Virus record (IMG/VR): IMGVR_UViG_3300031566_000061
Span: 1 to 50,086 of that record
Length of the DNA stretch: 50,086 nucleotides
Direction: 5' to 3' (one strand)
From: a virus
Shown: positions 9,389 to 18,411 of the stretch, piece after piece
Position numbering within the stretch: position 1 is the stretch's first letter
Layout: the number at the start of each line of letters is the position of its first letter
Program-made: the position numbers and the translations under genes
Notes under the pieces: model-generated
Database searches by the model: none
What the model saw: only the letters and a program-made list of their open reading frames with translations
Told to the model about the DNA's origin: nothing

Positions 9389-9841
9389 TTATTCATTAAC
9401 CTGGATACTTACTTGCGTTTCGGCAATCTTAAGAAAGTTTGCGTCCTTCGCAACGGGTCTATAAAATACGCGCCCACTTATATCGACAAGTCCTATTTCG
9501 CATTGTTTTTCTTTGAGCACTTCCCGGATTGCAGCATGGTAACGGTATGACCGTTTGTCCCCATGGTATCCCGTTACTGCCGTCATTATGGTGAGTGTTA
9601 CGGTAGAAAAGGACACAATCCTATGTTTAATTTCTTCTCTAGAATCATCAACCCAAATGCAAGCCCCAGGGTAAACCTTCATAGATTCTGGGTCCACATA
9701 TTCGTCATCGATGGTAAGCATTGGCAATTCCAACTTATCAATTGATTGATTCGTGAGATCCCGGAGGTACCCTGGAAGTAACTCCTCAAAGGCTTGAACA
9801 ACCGAACAAATTGCCTGTTCTTCAAAAACAACGATACCCAC
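9389..9841 (-). CDS. Tail terminator / tail completion protein
   Basis: The 150-residue product follows the gp10-like gene and precedes the tail tube gene, where most siphoviruses encode the protein that caps the tail tube (lambda gpU-like). The sequence is a mixed alpha/beta fold with a long beta region (HRIVSFSTVTLTIMTAVTGY). Its start is GTG, overlapping the previous stop (TAGTG), so it is translationally coupled. The function is assigned from order and size. No diagnostic motif is visible. Confidence 0.65.
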   Translation of the reverse strand: MGIVVFEEQAICSVVQAFEELLPGYLRDLTNQSIDKLELPMLTIDDEYVDPESMKVYPGACIWVDDSREEIKHRIVSFSTVTLTIMTAVTGYHGDKRSYRYHAAIREVLKEKQCEIGLVDISGRVFYRPVAKDANFLKIAETQVSIQVNE

Positions 9842-10356
9842 TACTGAAGCCCTTCCTTTTGAAAGTAGACTTTATAAACCTGACTTCCGATCCTTACATG
9901 AGCCCCTTCCGCTAAAACAGAGTTAATCGCAGGCCTGAGCCACGGGCGTTTCACGATCTTTACTTGTCTGGCCAAAACGAAATCTTCTCCGAAAACAAAA
10001 CTTGGTCTCCATATCCTGGCCCCTTTGTGAAGAGGGATATACAAAAAGGATTTCTTTACTGGTTTTATTACTCTCTTGCCAGCCCTCGTTTTCCCGGTTT
10101 CGTGTACACGTCCATAAAACACGTTCGTTCCAACCCATACGCTTGACTTTGCTACTCTGTGAGTAACGCTATTCCAAAGCCTTCCAGTTCCAACGTTTAG
10201 GGGATTCCCGCCTCTAAGGTTTCGTTGGGCCTTTGCCACGACCTGGAGTCCTACCTGATTCAAGATTTTCCTATTAAGTTCTGGGCGGTCTTGATCAAAG
10301 CGCATAAGCCTTGTTTTTAAATCACCGTCATCAATTTCAATAGTATACTTGATCAT
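9841..10356 (-). CDS. HK97 gp10-like head-tail joining protein
   Basis: This 171-residue basic protein has the signature of the HK97 gp10 / minor tail Z family: an N-terminal helix (DGDLKTRLMRFDQD), the TGRLWNSVTHR segment, then VWVGTNVFYGRVHETG and a conserved PWLRPAINSV near the end. Members complete the head-tail interface or tail top. It overlaps the connector gene by four bases (ATGA) and the next gene by one, which shows tight coupling in the late operon. Confidence 0.85.
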   Translation of the reverse strand: MIKYTIEIDDGDLKTRLMRFDQDRPELNRKILNQVGLQVVAKAQRNLRGGNPLNVGTGRLWNSVTHRVAKSSVWVGTNVFYGRVHETGKTRAGKRVIKPVKKSFLYIPLHKGARIWRPSFVFGEDFVLARQVKIVKRPWLRPAINSVLAEGAHVRIGSQVYKVYFQKEGLQ

Positions 10357-11024
10357 AGGTAAACCTTGTATTGAAACAATTTGTTTTTAACAGAAAGTGG
10401 CATCATCTTTTCAAAATTGGTTTGACCGGCCGGAGTTGATTTTGTAGTTACACCGACAAGCTGTGATGAATCCCGGTTGTAAGCCCAGGAAACGTACTCC
10501 GCAACCGCCGCCTCGATATCGTCAGGCATTTTTGGAAGGTCGGAAGCCACCCATTGGGCTGACTCATACAACTTAAGGGTGTAGGTCTGCAAGTCAAACC
10601 AGTAGTCCCCTTCAACCGGGCTTATTGGTTCATTTTCCTGTTCATATATAGGGGGGATGTACCCCCCTCTATATTCCAGTTTAATGATTTTTTTACCGAG
10701 GACATCAAGACTGGCTGAAAAGATATCATTATCAAGGAGTGTGTAAGAAGCCGGATCAATTAAACTTGACTCTTCAAACTTCCTTGTACGGTCCACCCAC
10801 AAATTGACTATTGCTTCGACCGGCCTAATGTTTGGCGATAGTTGCGTATCGTGTAGGCCATTATAATACTCGGTTGTATGCTTATAGCACAAATCCCGGC
10901 CCAAGTGATTTCTTATTCCAGAGCTGCACCCTGAAATAATTATTTCTATTCGGTCCTTGATTTGATCATCATAGTCAAAGAGTTTTTGTACTTTCAGCCA
11001 GCTTATAAGGTCCCCTGGTTTCAT
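10353..11024 (-). CDS. Head-tail connector (gp6-like)
   Basis: The 223-residue protein has the features of phage head-tail connector proteins: helical N-terminus with SGIRNHLGRDL, a central region including RPVEAIVNLWVD, and a helical C-terminus (PDDIEAAVAEYVSWAYNRD). The connector sits beneath the portal ring. It is somewhat long for the family because of a Pro/Glu/Tyr-rich insertion around residues 125-165 (IYEQENEPISPVEGDYWFD). It overlaps its neighbours by four bases on both sides. Confidence 0.75.
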   Translation of the reverse strand: MKPGDLISWLKVQKLFDYDDQIKDRIEIIISGCSSGIRNHLGRDLCYKHTTEYYNGLHDTQLSPNIRPVEAIVNLWVDRTRKFEESSLIDPASYTLLDNDIFSASLDVLGKKIIKLEYRGGYIPPIYEQENEPISPVEGDYWFDLQTYTLKLYESAQWVASDLPKMPDDIEAAVAEYVSWAYNRDSSQLVGVTTKSTPAGQTNFEKMMPLSVKNKLFQYKVYL

Positions 11025-11215
11025 TCGGAATTACCTTCCCTTTCCGTATCGGGCGACGGTACTTTCTTTTTTTGGTTGTCGTGTTTTGGGGTTGAACGTT
11101 TTTTAGCCTTTAGGACTTCCCACTCTTCTAGTGTCATCCTTATTGTTACCCCATCATGAAACACCTCAATCATCCCTGCTTCATAGACACGACCCCTGTC
11201 AAGTTGTTTGCCCAT
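11021..11215 (-). CDS. Small hypothetical protein between capsid and connector
   Basis: The 64-residue product has a short ordered N-terminus (GVTIRMTLEEWEVLKAKKR) and a charged Lys/Pro-rich tail. Its ATG lies inside the preceding 45-residue gene, and its stop overlaps the connector start (ATGA). Small proteins at this position are common in siphovirus head operons, but their roles vary. No function is assigned. Confidence 0.6.
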   Translation of the reverse strand: MGKQLDRGRVYEAGMIEVFHDGVTIRMTLEEWEVLKAKKRSTPKHDNQKKKVPSPDTEREGNSE

Positions 11216-11336
11216 TGGTTCCCTCCGGTTTTCCTCCAGGCTTCCGACCAGGTTTTTTCTTTTCAGTCGATGGTTCTGATTGAACTTCGACTATTACGAT
11301 TCCACCGGTTTTTGGATCAATTCGGTGTTGCTTCAT
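11199..11336 (-). CDS. Small basic protein, 45 residues
   Basis: This frame starts at ATG 11334-11336 behind a good ribosome site (AAAGGAGTGATT). It encodes MKQHRIDPKTGGIVIVEVQ followed by a Lys/Pro/Gly-rich tail (KKPGRKPGGKPEG). The N-terminal part looks like a single beta hairpin. It overlaps the next gene by 17 bases. The position just after the putative decoration protein suggests a minor head or joining factor. The function is unknown. Confidence 0.55.
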   Translation of the reverse strand: MKQHRIDPKTGGIVIVEVQSEPSTEKKKPGRKPGGKPEGTNGQTT

Positions 11337-11346
11337 AATCACTCCT

Positions 11347-11934
11347 TTAGCCGGGTGGCGTTCCATGGTAAACTACATTTGCACCAAGCCAGAGGGCCTG
11401 GGCGGTTGCATTCGTGATATGGATAATCATTGGATACCCAATTTCCGTATTGCTAAAAAGCCCGTACGCTTCGTCGGCGTAGACATTGTCCCCGGTAGCC
11501 CCCGTAGAGAACTTGGCAATGTGACCATCGTCCGTAGGGACTCCGAGACTTACCCCGAAAGCGTTCTCTTTGAGCCCTCCAGTGGGAAGGTTATCATTCA
11601 ATGTGATGGTAAGTGTATCGACTGATAGCACTGTCGAAAAAAAGTATCTCCCGTTTGGAAGCCTAAAGGCTACATGATCCAATGCTTCCACGCCTGTCAG
11701 GTCCTCAACCACAACATCCGGCTGAGCTTCCAAGGCGTCAGCGGATACCTTCAGCGTCTTTTGCGGTGACATTATGGTAACAACCTGCGCTGTACCACTG
11801 GTATTTATATTCATCCTGACTAAGGTCGCTCTGTACCTTTCAAAGCAATCGACCGGTATTACATACTCGGTTGCCAGGGTTTCTGTTATCGTTGGTAGGG
11901 TTCTTAAGCCTGCCATATGTCCATCAAATCCCAT
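11347..11934 (-). CDS. Probable capsid-associated (decoration) protein
   Basis: The 195-residue beta-rich protein (VIPVDCFERYRATLVRMNI, ...DTLTITLND, ...GANVVYHGTPPG) lies directly downstream of the capsid gene. Many HK97-type phages encode a head decoration or stabilising protein there. Alternating hydrophobic residues suggest a beta sandwich or barrel. No family motif is visible, so the role is inferred from position only. Confidence 0.5.
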   Translation of the reverse strand: MGFDGHMAGLRTLPTITETLATEYVIPVDCFERYRATLVRMNINTSGTAQVVTIMSPQKTLKVSADALEAQPDVVVEDLTGVEALDHVAFRLPNGRYFFSTVLSVDTLTITLNDNLPTGGLKENAFGVSLGVPTDDGHIAKFSTGATGDNVYADEAYGLFSNTEIGYPMIIHITNATAQALWLGANVVYHGTPPG

Positions 11935-11945
11935 AGGTCACCTCC

Positions 11946-13274
11946 TTATGGTGTGGGTGCTGTTTGGATAGCTACGCATGTCCCGCCGTTAGGCCGTTCT
12001 GCTGTCCTGCTCGTTACGTATCCTTCCCTTACACGGAACCGTGTAAAACTTTCAGAGTGTGTCATACCCTGCAATGTTTCGGAGTAAATCCGGACTTCCA
12101 TACCACGCCTAAATCCCCTACGGCCTTTACGCGGATTCCCAAACCATATGAACCTCTCTGCAGGCCCAACGGCGGAAGCCGAAGGCATTACAGATATTGA
12201 CATCACTGGGTAGCCGAGAAGCCTACCAGGAGCCCCTTCCCCATTAGGTGGGTAATAAACAGGATTACCATTGGGGTCTAAAATTGATCGCACCTGGTGG
12301 GCGATAGTCTCATTCATAAACCACATAGCGTCCGTTTTTTCCTCTTCCATCACACGTGAAATTGCCGTTGTAAGATCGGTGTAGTTCAATCCGTATGGGG
12401 TTGAACTGCCGATAATGTGAACAACCTGGTCAGCATAAAGAAGCCCTGTAAATGGGCTGGCGTTGGCAGTTAAAATCTGACTATCGATTTCCCTTGCCCA
12501 TTCGGTAATAAAATGTTCCCGCATTATCGCCCCAAGATCTCCAACGCTTGCATCGAGATACTCGTCAAGCCAGGCGTAGAAAATACTTAGTGTCTGGGCA
12601 CGCAGAAGCGTTGGAGTCCCCATGACCAGTTTACCTTCTCCCGTTTCATACCCGTAATCATAGCCACCCCAGGTTGGCTTTATATTACTGTTATCATTGG
12701 GAAAACTCATCTGATCCGTTGCCATGGGAACGGGCGTAACCAGGGAGGCCATCCTACTTCGATAAACCATGTTTTTTAAAATAACATCACTCAGTGGTGT
12801 TGGTAGGAGAAACTGACCTGTATTTGTCCCCGTGAGAGGGTCACCTGTAAGGGCTTTAGAATTCCATCCGGGTTTCCCCTGTTCCTTTACATCCACAGAC
12901 CACTCAAATCCTTCTGGATTTACCCAATTTATATCCTTGTCATTCGGAATTAACCCCATGTTACCAAGGGCAACAAAATCCTTTCGCCATATCGACCGAA
13001 GAGCCCGGCCAAACAGCTCGTTAATACCCTTATCATCCAGGGTTTTCGGATCTGCCTTTACGTTCATGCGCAATTCCGCAACTGTTTTCTCAAACATAGC
13101 GGTTTGATTCAGCGCCAATGTCCGAGAGTCCATCAGTTCCTTGGCAATTGCCTCGATAAGCATTTGAGACTTCTCCACATAAAGCGCATGCGCTTCAGAG
13201 TTTGCGATCCCGGTTTCGGTTTGTAACCTAAGTTCCGCTACCATCGCGTTAATTTGTTCAATTGTTGTTGGCAT
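11946..13274 (-). CDS. Major capsid protein, HK97 fold
   Basis: This is the shell subunit. I choose the ATG at 13272-13274, preceded by GGAGATAAA, over an earlier in-frame ATG at 13322 that would overlap the protease gene. The product is then 442 residues. Residues about 1-105 are helical and Glu/Lys/Ala-rich, like the delta (scaffold) domain cut off by the protease in HK97. The rest shows the HK97 pattern: LLPTPLSDVILKNMVYRSRM for the N-arm and spine helix, AMWFMNETIAHQVRSILD, GRLLGYPVMSISVMP in the A domain. The protease gene is immediately upstream. Confidence 0.93.
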   Translation of the reverse strand: MPTTIEQINAMVAELRLQTETGIANSEAHALYVEKSQMLIEAIAKELMDSRTLALNQTAMFEKTVAELRMNVKADPKTLDDKGINELFGRALRSIWRKDFVALGNMGLIPNDKDINWVNPEGFEWSVDVKEQGKPGWNSKALTGDPLTGTNTGQFLLPTPLSDVILKNMVYRSRMASLVTPVPMATDQMSFPNDNSNIKPTWGGYDYGYETGEGKLVMGTPTLLRAQTLSIFYAWLDEYLDASVGDLGAIMREHFITEWAREIDSQILTANASPFTGLLYADQVVHIIGSSTPYGLNYTDLTTAISRVMEEEKTDAMWFMNETIAHQVRSILDPNGNPVYYPPNGEGAPGRLLGYPVMSISVMPSASAVGPAERFIWFGNPRKGRRGFRRGMEVRIYSETLQGMTHSESFTRFRVREGYVTSRTAERPNGGTCVAIQTAPTP

Positions 13275-13275
13275 T

Positions 13276-14052
13276 TTATCTCCACAAATTATCCAAACTT
13301 CCCTGGTTTTGGGTTGCCACATCCGCGCCAGTGGTTTTCTGACTATTCGATTTCGCTACCTGAGCCCCAAACAGGGCCTCCAGGCTATCGATCCTTTTCT
13401 CAAATATATCTAACGTCTCCTTGGTTTGGGAAACGATTACACTTTCCTGTACTAACGCATTCGGATTGGCCGGTACCGTTACAACACTAACCTCCATGAG
13501 TTCGGCCAGTGTAATAACAGCGTCTGCCGGTTCGTCCGGGTCGTCCTTAGTCCATTCGATGCGCTTTAAAATAAAGCCAACACTACAGGCGGACAAAAAC
13601 CCACCCCTTACCAACATTTCAACACTATACCCGGAGGGTCCTTTCCCGGTATGTGGCATTTCCTTTGGTGTAAATTTGAAATATCCATAAAGGCCAGTTG
13701 GTGTCTTATCCAGTTTTACGACCCTACCAATAGGGAGGTAATCATGTCTATGACTCCATAGGATTACCGGGTTTTTAAGGAACCGTTCCAACTGCCAGGC
13801 GTTCGGGTCAATTTTCTCCATGTAACTGTCAAGGGTGGCGTCACTCATTAACCAGCGCGTAGTATCCGCCACGGTTTCAAGCGTTGCGTCCTTTTTTACC
13901 GGAACTACACCACCCACCGTGTAGAGCTTTATCAGACCTTTGGCGTCACCCTTTTCGTCAATTAACCCCTTCGTGCGGAGTCCAGTGTAAAGTTCTTTAC
14001 CGGTACCAACCGGCTGAAAGCCTTTATCTGTTTTGGTGTAAAACATTTTCAT
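13276..14052 (-). CDS. Prohead maturation protease, HK97/U35 type
   Basis: This serine protease is expected to cleave the capsid delta domain and itself during head maturation. The likely start is ATG at 14050-14052 behind a GGGGGG stretch (258 residues). The longer frame to 14121 would overlap the preceding gene more. Family hallmarks are NPVILWSHRHDYLPIG (catalytic His), GGFLSACSVGF (nucleophilic Ser) and LMEVSVVTVPANPNA (acidic residue and beta strand). The C-terminal tail (EKRIDSLEALFG) is coiled coil, as often seen. It ends two bases before the capsid start. Confidence 0.92.
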   Translation of the reverse strand: MKMFYTKTDKGFQPVGTGKELYTGLRTKGLIDEKGDAKGLIKLYTVGGVVPVKKDATLETVADTTRWLMSDATLDSYMEKIDPNAWQLERFLKNPVILWSHRHDYLPIGRVVKLDKTPTGLYGYFKFTPKEMPHTGKGPSGYSVEMLVRGGFLSACSVGFILKRIEWTKDDPDEPADAVITLAELMEVSVVTVPANPNALVQESVIVSQTKETLDIFEKRIDSLEALFGAQVAKSNSQKTTGADVATQNQGSLDNLWR

Positions 14053-14386
14053 CCCCCCATTTCGCTTGATGATATAATTCCTCCACATGGCCCATTCCAC
14101 GCTTCTGACATATCTTTCCAAATATTATTTTGTAGCTCAGCAGAATAGCCATCAATAAGGTGTTGTTGGAAATCCTCTTTTTTGTCTGGGTTGCTATATA
14201 GATCAATAAGGTCATAGGATATGGGTTTGCCATCTCTCTATCCATATTTATTTGGATTTCGCTTGAATAGGCATCAAGGAGGAATTTTTTAAGCGCAACC
14301 TCCACTTCTCCCGGATCTTTGGTCCATTCGATGCGTTCTAACAACCCTTTATCAAAACTCAATGCAAGTATGAATCTCTTTACCAT
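14024..14386 (-). CDS. Hypothetical protein with protease-like segment
   Basis: The 120-residue product starts at ATG 14384-14386, behind the strong site GGAGGAAGGGG. Residues 7-24 (ALSFDKGLLERIEWTKDP) resemble the stretch after the catalytic Ser of the downstream protease (CSVGFILKRIEWTKDDP), and the DNA shares gtccattcgatgcg. It may therefore be a decayed partial duplicate of the protease with an unrelated C-terminal part. A hydrophobic stretch (NTLLMAILLSYKIIFG) could be a membrane or buried helix. It overlaps the protease start. The function is unknown. Confidence 0.5.
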   Translation of the reverse strand: MVKRFILALSFDKGLLERIEWTKDPGEVEVALKKFLLDAYSSEIQINMDREMANPYPMTLLIYIATQTKKRISNNTLLMAILLSYKIIFGKICQKRGMGHVEELYHQAKWGDENVLHQNR

Positions 14387-14388
14387 TA

Positions 14389-16578
14389 TTAAACCCCTTC
14401 CTCCAGTGATGTAACGTCCGGCCTTGGGAAGGTAGAGCAGTGGCAATTTATTACCTGTTCTGCAGTCCCGTCAGGATCGTATGGCCTCTTAAGGTTCGCC
14501 GGTTGGAATAAATCCCCTAACATCACGACAACCCCATCGGTAGCGCGGTGGTCGGGCCTTTCATTTTCAACATAACCGTGGCCCCATTCGTGATAACCAA
14601 CTCCTGAGTATTCCATCGTGAAGGCCCTGGCATCGTTCGCGGCGGCGTTTAACTCGGTCCGTGCTATAGTTTCGGACCTCCACTGGGTCATACCCTTGTA
14701 GTAGTCCCTTATTTTGTCAGCAGCATCGTTGGTTGTAAGTCCTTCAGATAACACCTCTTCGAGTATGTCGCGGATTTTATCCCTGTCAGTTTCGACAATA
14801 CGGGTAATCAGCTTGGCCCTGTTCTGTACCTCTTCCAAAATACGGGGATTGATGATGTCCCAGTTTATCTTTACGCCAAAAGGTTCAAGCAGCCCCCCCA
14901 TTGTTTCGGCGCCGTATTCAGACGCATCCAATAAGTAGTCTCCACTCAGTTCTGATAAAATCCGCCCTTCCTCCTCCCAGTCAAGATAAATAATGGAATC
15001 TATACCTTTTTGGGCTTGACCGGAAAGCATCGATATGATTCCATCAACTGTTATCGATTTAAGCTTTGCTTCTATTTCAGTTACCGACATAGAATCTTTT
15101 TTAATGCTGTTTTCAATATTCCCAAATAGCAGGTCAAGGATTTTCTTTCTTTGCTCATAGAAGAAATCCTTAATTGCCTTTTGAAATCGCAACTCCCTTT
15201 CTATGATACCCTTAAGGTATGCTTCTGTCAATTCCCTTTTTACTTCTGGAGTGTAAGGAGAGGGAGTCGCTTTCGTTGTATAAAGGTGATCTAAACTTTT
15301 TCCTTCGGTTGGTTTTGTATAAAGACCTTCCACGTTTACACTGGGAGTTACCGCTTTTGTTGGCGGTGTAGCCGTTGGCACCGTATCGACCGGGATCAAG
15401 CCAAATTGTTTATACCAGGTGTTTCCCCAGGGTACCTCTGGATTACCAAGCCTTCTGTTGGCTTCATTTTGGGTCATCAATCCGGCCTGTACCTGCTTGA
15501 TATATGTTTCAGCCTTTTCAAGTCTTGCCTTGGAGAATTCAGGTAGAGCATCCGTATCAAACTTCGGTTTTTCTAAGCGTTTAAACCTATCGTAGAACTG
15601 GGTAAGGAGTAATGAAATAAATCCGTTCATTACTGGGATTATTGTATGTAGCCAAAGACTTTGATATTCCTGGTCTGTGTCGGACCCTGATAGGGGAGTC
15701 CCCTCAGCCCCTAAACCAACAACGCGTGGTGGAACACCAAACATGGCCAGGATAGTTTCCCTGTTATTTTTCAACAAATCCATGTATTTCATCAGGTCGG
15801 TATTTATTTCTTGAAACTGGCCGCCATTTGGAATAACGGCTATATTCCCTTTGCCGTGGTTCCTTCCATACTTGGCCTTCCATGTCCGCTCTATAACCTT
15901 TATTTGTTCAGGACCTAAATCTCTATCAGTTTTTATTAGTCCGGCCGGGATGGCATGGTCTAAAAGGTTTTCTGTGTTTTCTTTTCCAGCGCTATAGGTT
16001 TGGAGAAGCTCTTGCGCTAAGGTAAAAAACGGTGATAACCCTCTATATTTATTCGTCCTGTTCCAGGCCCTGAAATGTATAATCTCATCGGGTAAGATTG
16101 GGATATCTAATCCATTCTCTGGGTCCCTATAAACCCACTTAATTACCCGGCCGTTGTTGACATATTGGTAAACATACCTTGGGTCAAGTATGTAAAGTTC
16201 TTTCGGTAATCCCATTGTGTAGTTTGGGCCAAACCACCAAAACGCTTCGCCTTCTGTCCACCACCAACCGGCCGTTTGCTTCCATAGTTCCAAAAGATTC
16301 ATGTCTGCATTGACGTATCGAAATAATTCATAAACAGGACCGCTCGTAATCTCTTTCCCATTAATGTAATGTTTGTAATCGACCCTTGTGAATTGAGCTA
16401 CAAGTTTAGCCACCGCGATATGAGTCCAAGGCATTGAATCGTAAGGGTCCCCTATTTGTACACCACCACCGAAATCCTCCGGGTCATTCGTCCCGATCAA
16501 GACTCGGTGTAATTCGGATCCGCCTAAAAGGGTTTTTATTTTAGTGACTAAACTTCTTAGGCTAAGGCCAAGTGTCAT
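14389..16578 (-). CDS. Portal protein fused to MuF-like head morphogenesis domain
   Basis: The 729-residue protein joins two usual late genes. Residues about 1-400 are an HK97-type portal (MPWTHIAVAKLVAQF, the FGVPPRVVG segment, SGSDTDQEYQSLWLHTIIP). The portal ring is the DNA gate of the capsid. After a Pro/Thr linker (about 410-440) comes a helical region. Residues about 625-729 are a Mu gpF-like domain with WRSETIARTELN, then GYHEWGHGYV and INCHCSTFPRP. MuF proteins enter the capsid in small numbers. Fusions of this kind are known in other phages. No frameshift or internal ribosome site separates the halves. Confidence 0.92.
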   Translation of the reverse strand: MTLGLSLRSLVTKIKTLLGGSELHRVLIGTNDPEDFGGGVQIGDPYDSMPWTHIAVAKLVAQFTRVDYKHYINGKEITSGPVYELFRYVNADMNLLELWKQTAGWWWTEGEAFWWFGPNYTMGLPKELYILDPRYVYQYVNNGRVIKWVYRDPENGLDIPILPDEIIHFRAWNRTNKYRGLSPFFTLAQELLQTYSAGKENTENLLDHAIPAGLIKTDRDLGPEQIKVIERTWKAKYGRNHGKGNIAVIPNGGQFQEINTDLMKYMDLLKNNRETILAMFGVPPRVVGLGAEGTPLSGSDTDQEYQSLWLHTIIPVMNGFISLLLTQFYDRFKRLEKPKFDTDALPEFSKARLEKAETYIKQVQAGLMTQNEANRRLGNPEVPWGNTWYKQFGLIPVDTVPTATPPTKAVTPSVNVEGLYTKPTEGKSLDHLYTTKATPSPYTPEVKRELTEAYLKGIIERELRFQKAIKDFFYEQRKKILDLLFGNIENSIKKDSMSVTEIEAKLKSITVDGIISMLSGQAQKGIDSIIYLDWEEEGRILSELSGDYLLDASEYGAETMGGLLEPFGVKINWDIINPRILEEVQNRAKLITRIVETDRDKIRDILEEVLSEGLTTNDAADKIRDYYKGMTQWRSETIARTELNAAANDARAFTMEYSGVGYHEWGHGYVENERPDHRATDGVVVMLGDLFQPANLKRPYDPDGTAEQVINCHCSTFPRPDVTSLEEGV

Positions 16579-16580
16579 AA

Positions 16581-17795
16581 TTACCCCATTACAATAGGTT
16601 CATTGCGTATTTCCATCATGATATATCTCACCACATCCGGCGTATGGTCATCTAATTTTAAAGGCTCTTCAGGCTCATTTTTATCTTCTCTCCCAGGGGC
16701 CCAACTATACCCTTCCATTTCTCTTTTTGTATTCTTACTGGTTTTGAAAATATATAAGCGAGCCTTCCCGTCTTGTTGGAATACCAGGCTTTCGGCTACC
16801 TTTTGTATCCCTCTGCTTACAGCTTTTTGGGCGTTATTTGTGAATATCCCATGAACACGAATCTCTGCATTATCCTGTGGGTCATGATCGGCTACAGTTC
16901 GATAGTAAATCCCTGGCTCATTTTTTGACTTAATGATTGCAGCATGATCTTTAATCAGCATATTAGTTTGATAATGCTCATCGTAAATGTAAACCCGGCC
17001 GTCATGGTCAACGGCGGCCCAAAGGCAGACAAAGGGATTTGTAAACCCCCAGTCAATCCCGCGGTAGCGCTTCCAGTCCTTCGGAATCTTGAATGGATCA
17101 ATGAAGTGGGCTTCTCTTAATCCGGGGTAAACCAGCCCAGTTGCAGCAGTCCACTTACCCTCAATATCCCTCTCATATTCAACCCCTGGTGGAGTGGTTC
17201 TCTTTATGCCTTCAACGAATTCAGGGCTTAAGAAGGGGTTATCATCAAGGATAAAGTGCCATGATTTAATATGTTCTCTTCCATTGGAAAGTTTTTCCCC
17301 GGAACGGTCGATGTATTTTACCTTGATAGGATGCTTCGGATAGCTTGGGTTTGTATCCATGAATATCCGGCAACCATCCCCAGAGCACCGCTTGAAGGCC
17401 TCTTCAATTGCCGTATGGTGGCTTAGGGTTGTTTCGTTGCTCAACCACCCATGAGCGGTTAGGCCCCTAATCGATCTATGGGCATTTATGTCATCGGTTC
17501 CAAAGCAGTTCACTGTATTGCCGAGGACCCTGAATTCATTATTCCGATTTAGGGATGTGTCAATCCCAAACATTTTTCCAAAGTCATCAAGGACATTGCG
17601 CTTAAGGCTTGAAATTGTATACCCGGTCATTATGAAATGTTTGCGTTGATCTTTGAAGTCTGCAATATGCCTGAAGAAAAGAATGTTATTTAGGTGGGTT
17701 TTTCCTGAGCGGATAGCCCCTTCCAGTATGGTTATTTTTGGGTCTACCTCATTCCAGTAGGCAATTATTTCTCTTTGCTTAGGACTTAACAGCAT
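16581..17795 (-). CDS. Terminase large subunit
   Basis: This motor ATPase and nuclease packages phage DNA. The start at ATG 17793-17795 (MLLSPKQREIIAYWNE) gives 404 residues and overlaps the small subunit gene by 17 bases. The longer open frame to 18260 merely runs antiphase through the small subunit. The Walker A motif is GAIRSGKT at residues 26-33. The Walker B region is CRIFMDTNP. The C-terminal RNase H-like nuclease shows YRGIDWGFTNP and VADHDPQDNA acidic clusters. It resembles the PBSX/TIGR01547 group. Headful versus cos packaging cannot be decided from it. Confidence 0.93.
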   Translation of the reverse strand: MLLSPKQREIIAYWNEVDPKITILEGAIRSGKTHLNNILFFRHIADFKDQRKHFIMTGYTISSLKRNVLDDFGKMFGIDTSLNRNNEFRVLGNTVNCFGTDDINAHRSIRGLTAHGWLSNETTLSHHTAIEEAFKRCSGDGCRIFMDTNPSYPKHPIKVKYIDRSGEKLSNGREHIKSWHFILDDNPFLSPEFVEGIKRTTPPGVEYERDIEGKWTAATGLVYPGLREAHFIDPFKIPKDWKRYRGIDWGFTNPFVCLWAAVDHDGRVYIYDEHYQTNMLIKDHAAIIKSKNEPGIYYRTVADHDPQDNAEIRVHGIFTNNAQKAVSRGIQKVAESLVFQQDGKARLYIFKTSKNTKREMEGYSWAPGREDKNEPEEPLKLDDHTPDVVRYIMMEIRNEPIVMG

Positions 17796-18225
17796 CGAAA
17801 GCCTCGATAAATTTGTTAAGTACGTTTTCTTCGTCGACCTCAAGCTTGATTGAGTTTTTGTATATCCCCTGTAGTTCTGCAATGAGCGTAATGGTTTGTC
17901 TGTACTGTTGGGATAATGCCGAAAATCCCCTTGCATCAAGGGGGGCTGGAGTATCGTCTTTTCTTCCAACTTGGCTCTTGTTGTACTTTTCCACATGTTT
18001 GATTTGGCGTTCAATTCTTTGGGCCATAGCTTCAAGGTCGGCGATGGTTTGGTTAAGTTTTTCGTCGACAGATATTTGAAATAGATGTCTCCACCTTGCG
18101 ACTGCGCGTTTAATGGTCCGATCAGTACAATTAAAATGAATGGCAGCATTGACCTGAGTTTCCCCAGGGTTGGCAATAAGGTATGTAACAATCTCAATCT
18201 GCTTTCTTTTTGCGAGTGTGAGCAC
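17779..18225 (-). CDS. Terminase small subunit
   Basis: The 148-residue protein has an N-terminal helix-turn-helix (NPGETQVNAAIHFNCTDRTI, about residues 19-40) and a C-terminal coiled region. This is the architecture of small terminase subunits that bind the packaging site and recruit the motor. It starts at GTG 18225, eight bases after GGAG. It is the first gene of the late operon, about 110 bases downstream of the late promoter, and overlaps the large subunit. Confidence 0.82.
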   Translation of the reverse strand: MLTLAKRKQIEIVTYLIANPGETQVNAAIHFNCTDRTIKRAVARWRHLFQISVDEKLNQTIADLEAMAQRIERQIKHVEKYNKSQVGRKDDTPAPLDARGFSALSQQYRQTITLIAELQGIYKNSIKLEVDEENVLNKFIEAFDAVKS

Positions 18226-18341
18226 AAATCAATCTCCATTTTTAATGATATTCGGGACATTTAGGGACCTTTTATAAAAACCAGGGCCAACATCGGAGGT
18301 AATGGCCCAGGCATGTTGCTCCGCCCAGGAGCTATCTTTTA

Positions 18342-18370
18342 ATAATAAGCGTTTTTTTGCAGAAAAGCAA
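18342..18370 (-). promoter_or_regulatory. Late operon promoter
   Basis: On the minus strand TTGCTT (18365-18370) and TATTAT (18342-18347) are 17 bases apart, a good sigma70-type promoter. It is preceded by A/T tracts and reads into the terminase genes. The leader of about 110 bases contains two hairpins (GCTCC/GGAGC at about 18318-18333 and GGGCCA/TGGCCC at about 18284-18308). It lacks the TGTAACA palindrome of the early promoters, which fits separate control. Confidence 0.7.
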
Positions 18371-18411
18371 GTTTTTTTTTAACTAAAAACGTGTTTTTTT
18401 GTTTTTTTCGC

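Noticed and set aside
17796-18260. N-terminal extension of the terminase large subunit to 18260
   Set aside because: The extra 155 codons lie out of phase over the small terminase gene and show no terminase motif. The start at 17795 has the normal family N-terminus and overlap.
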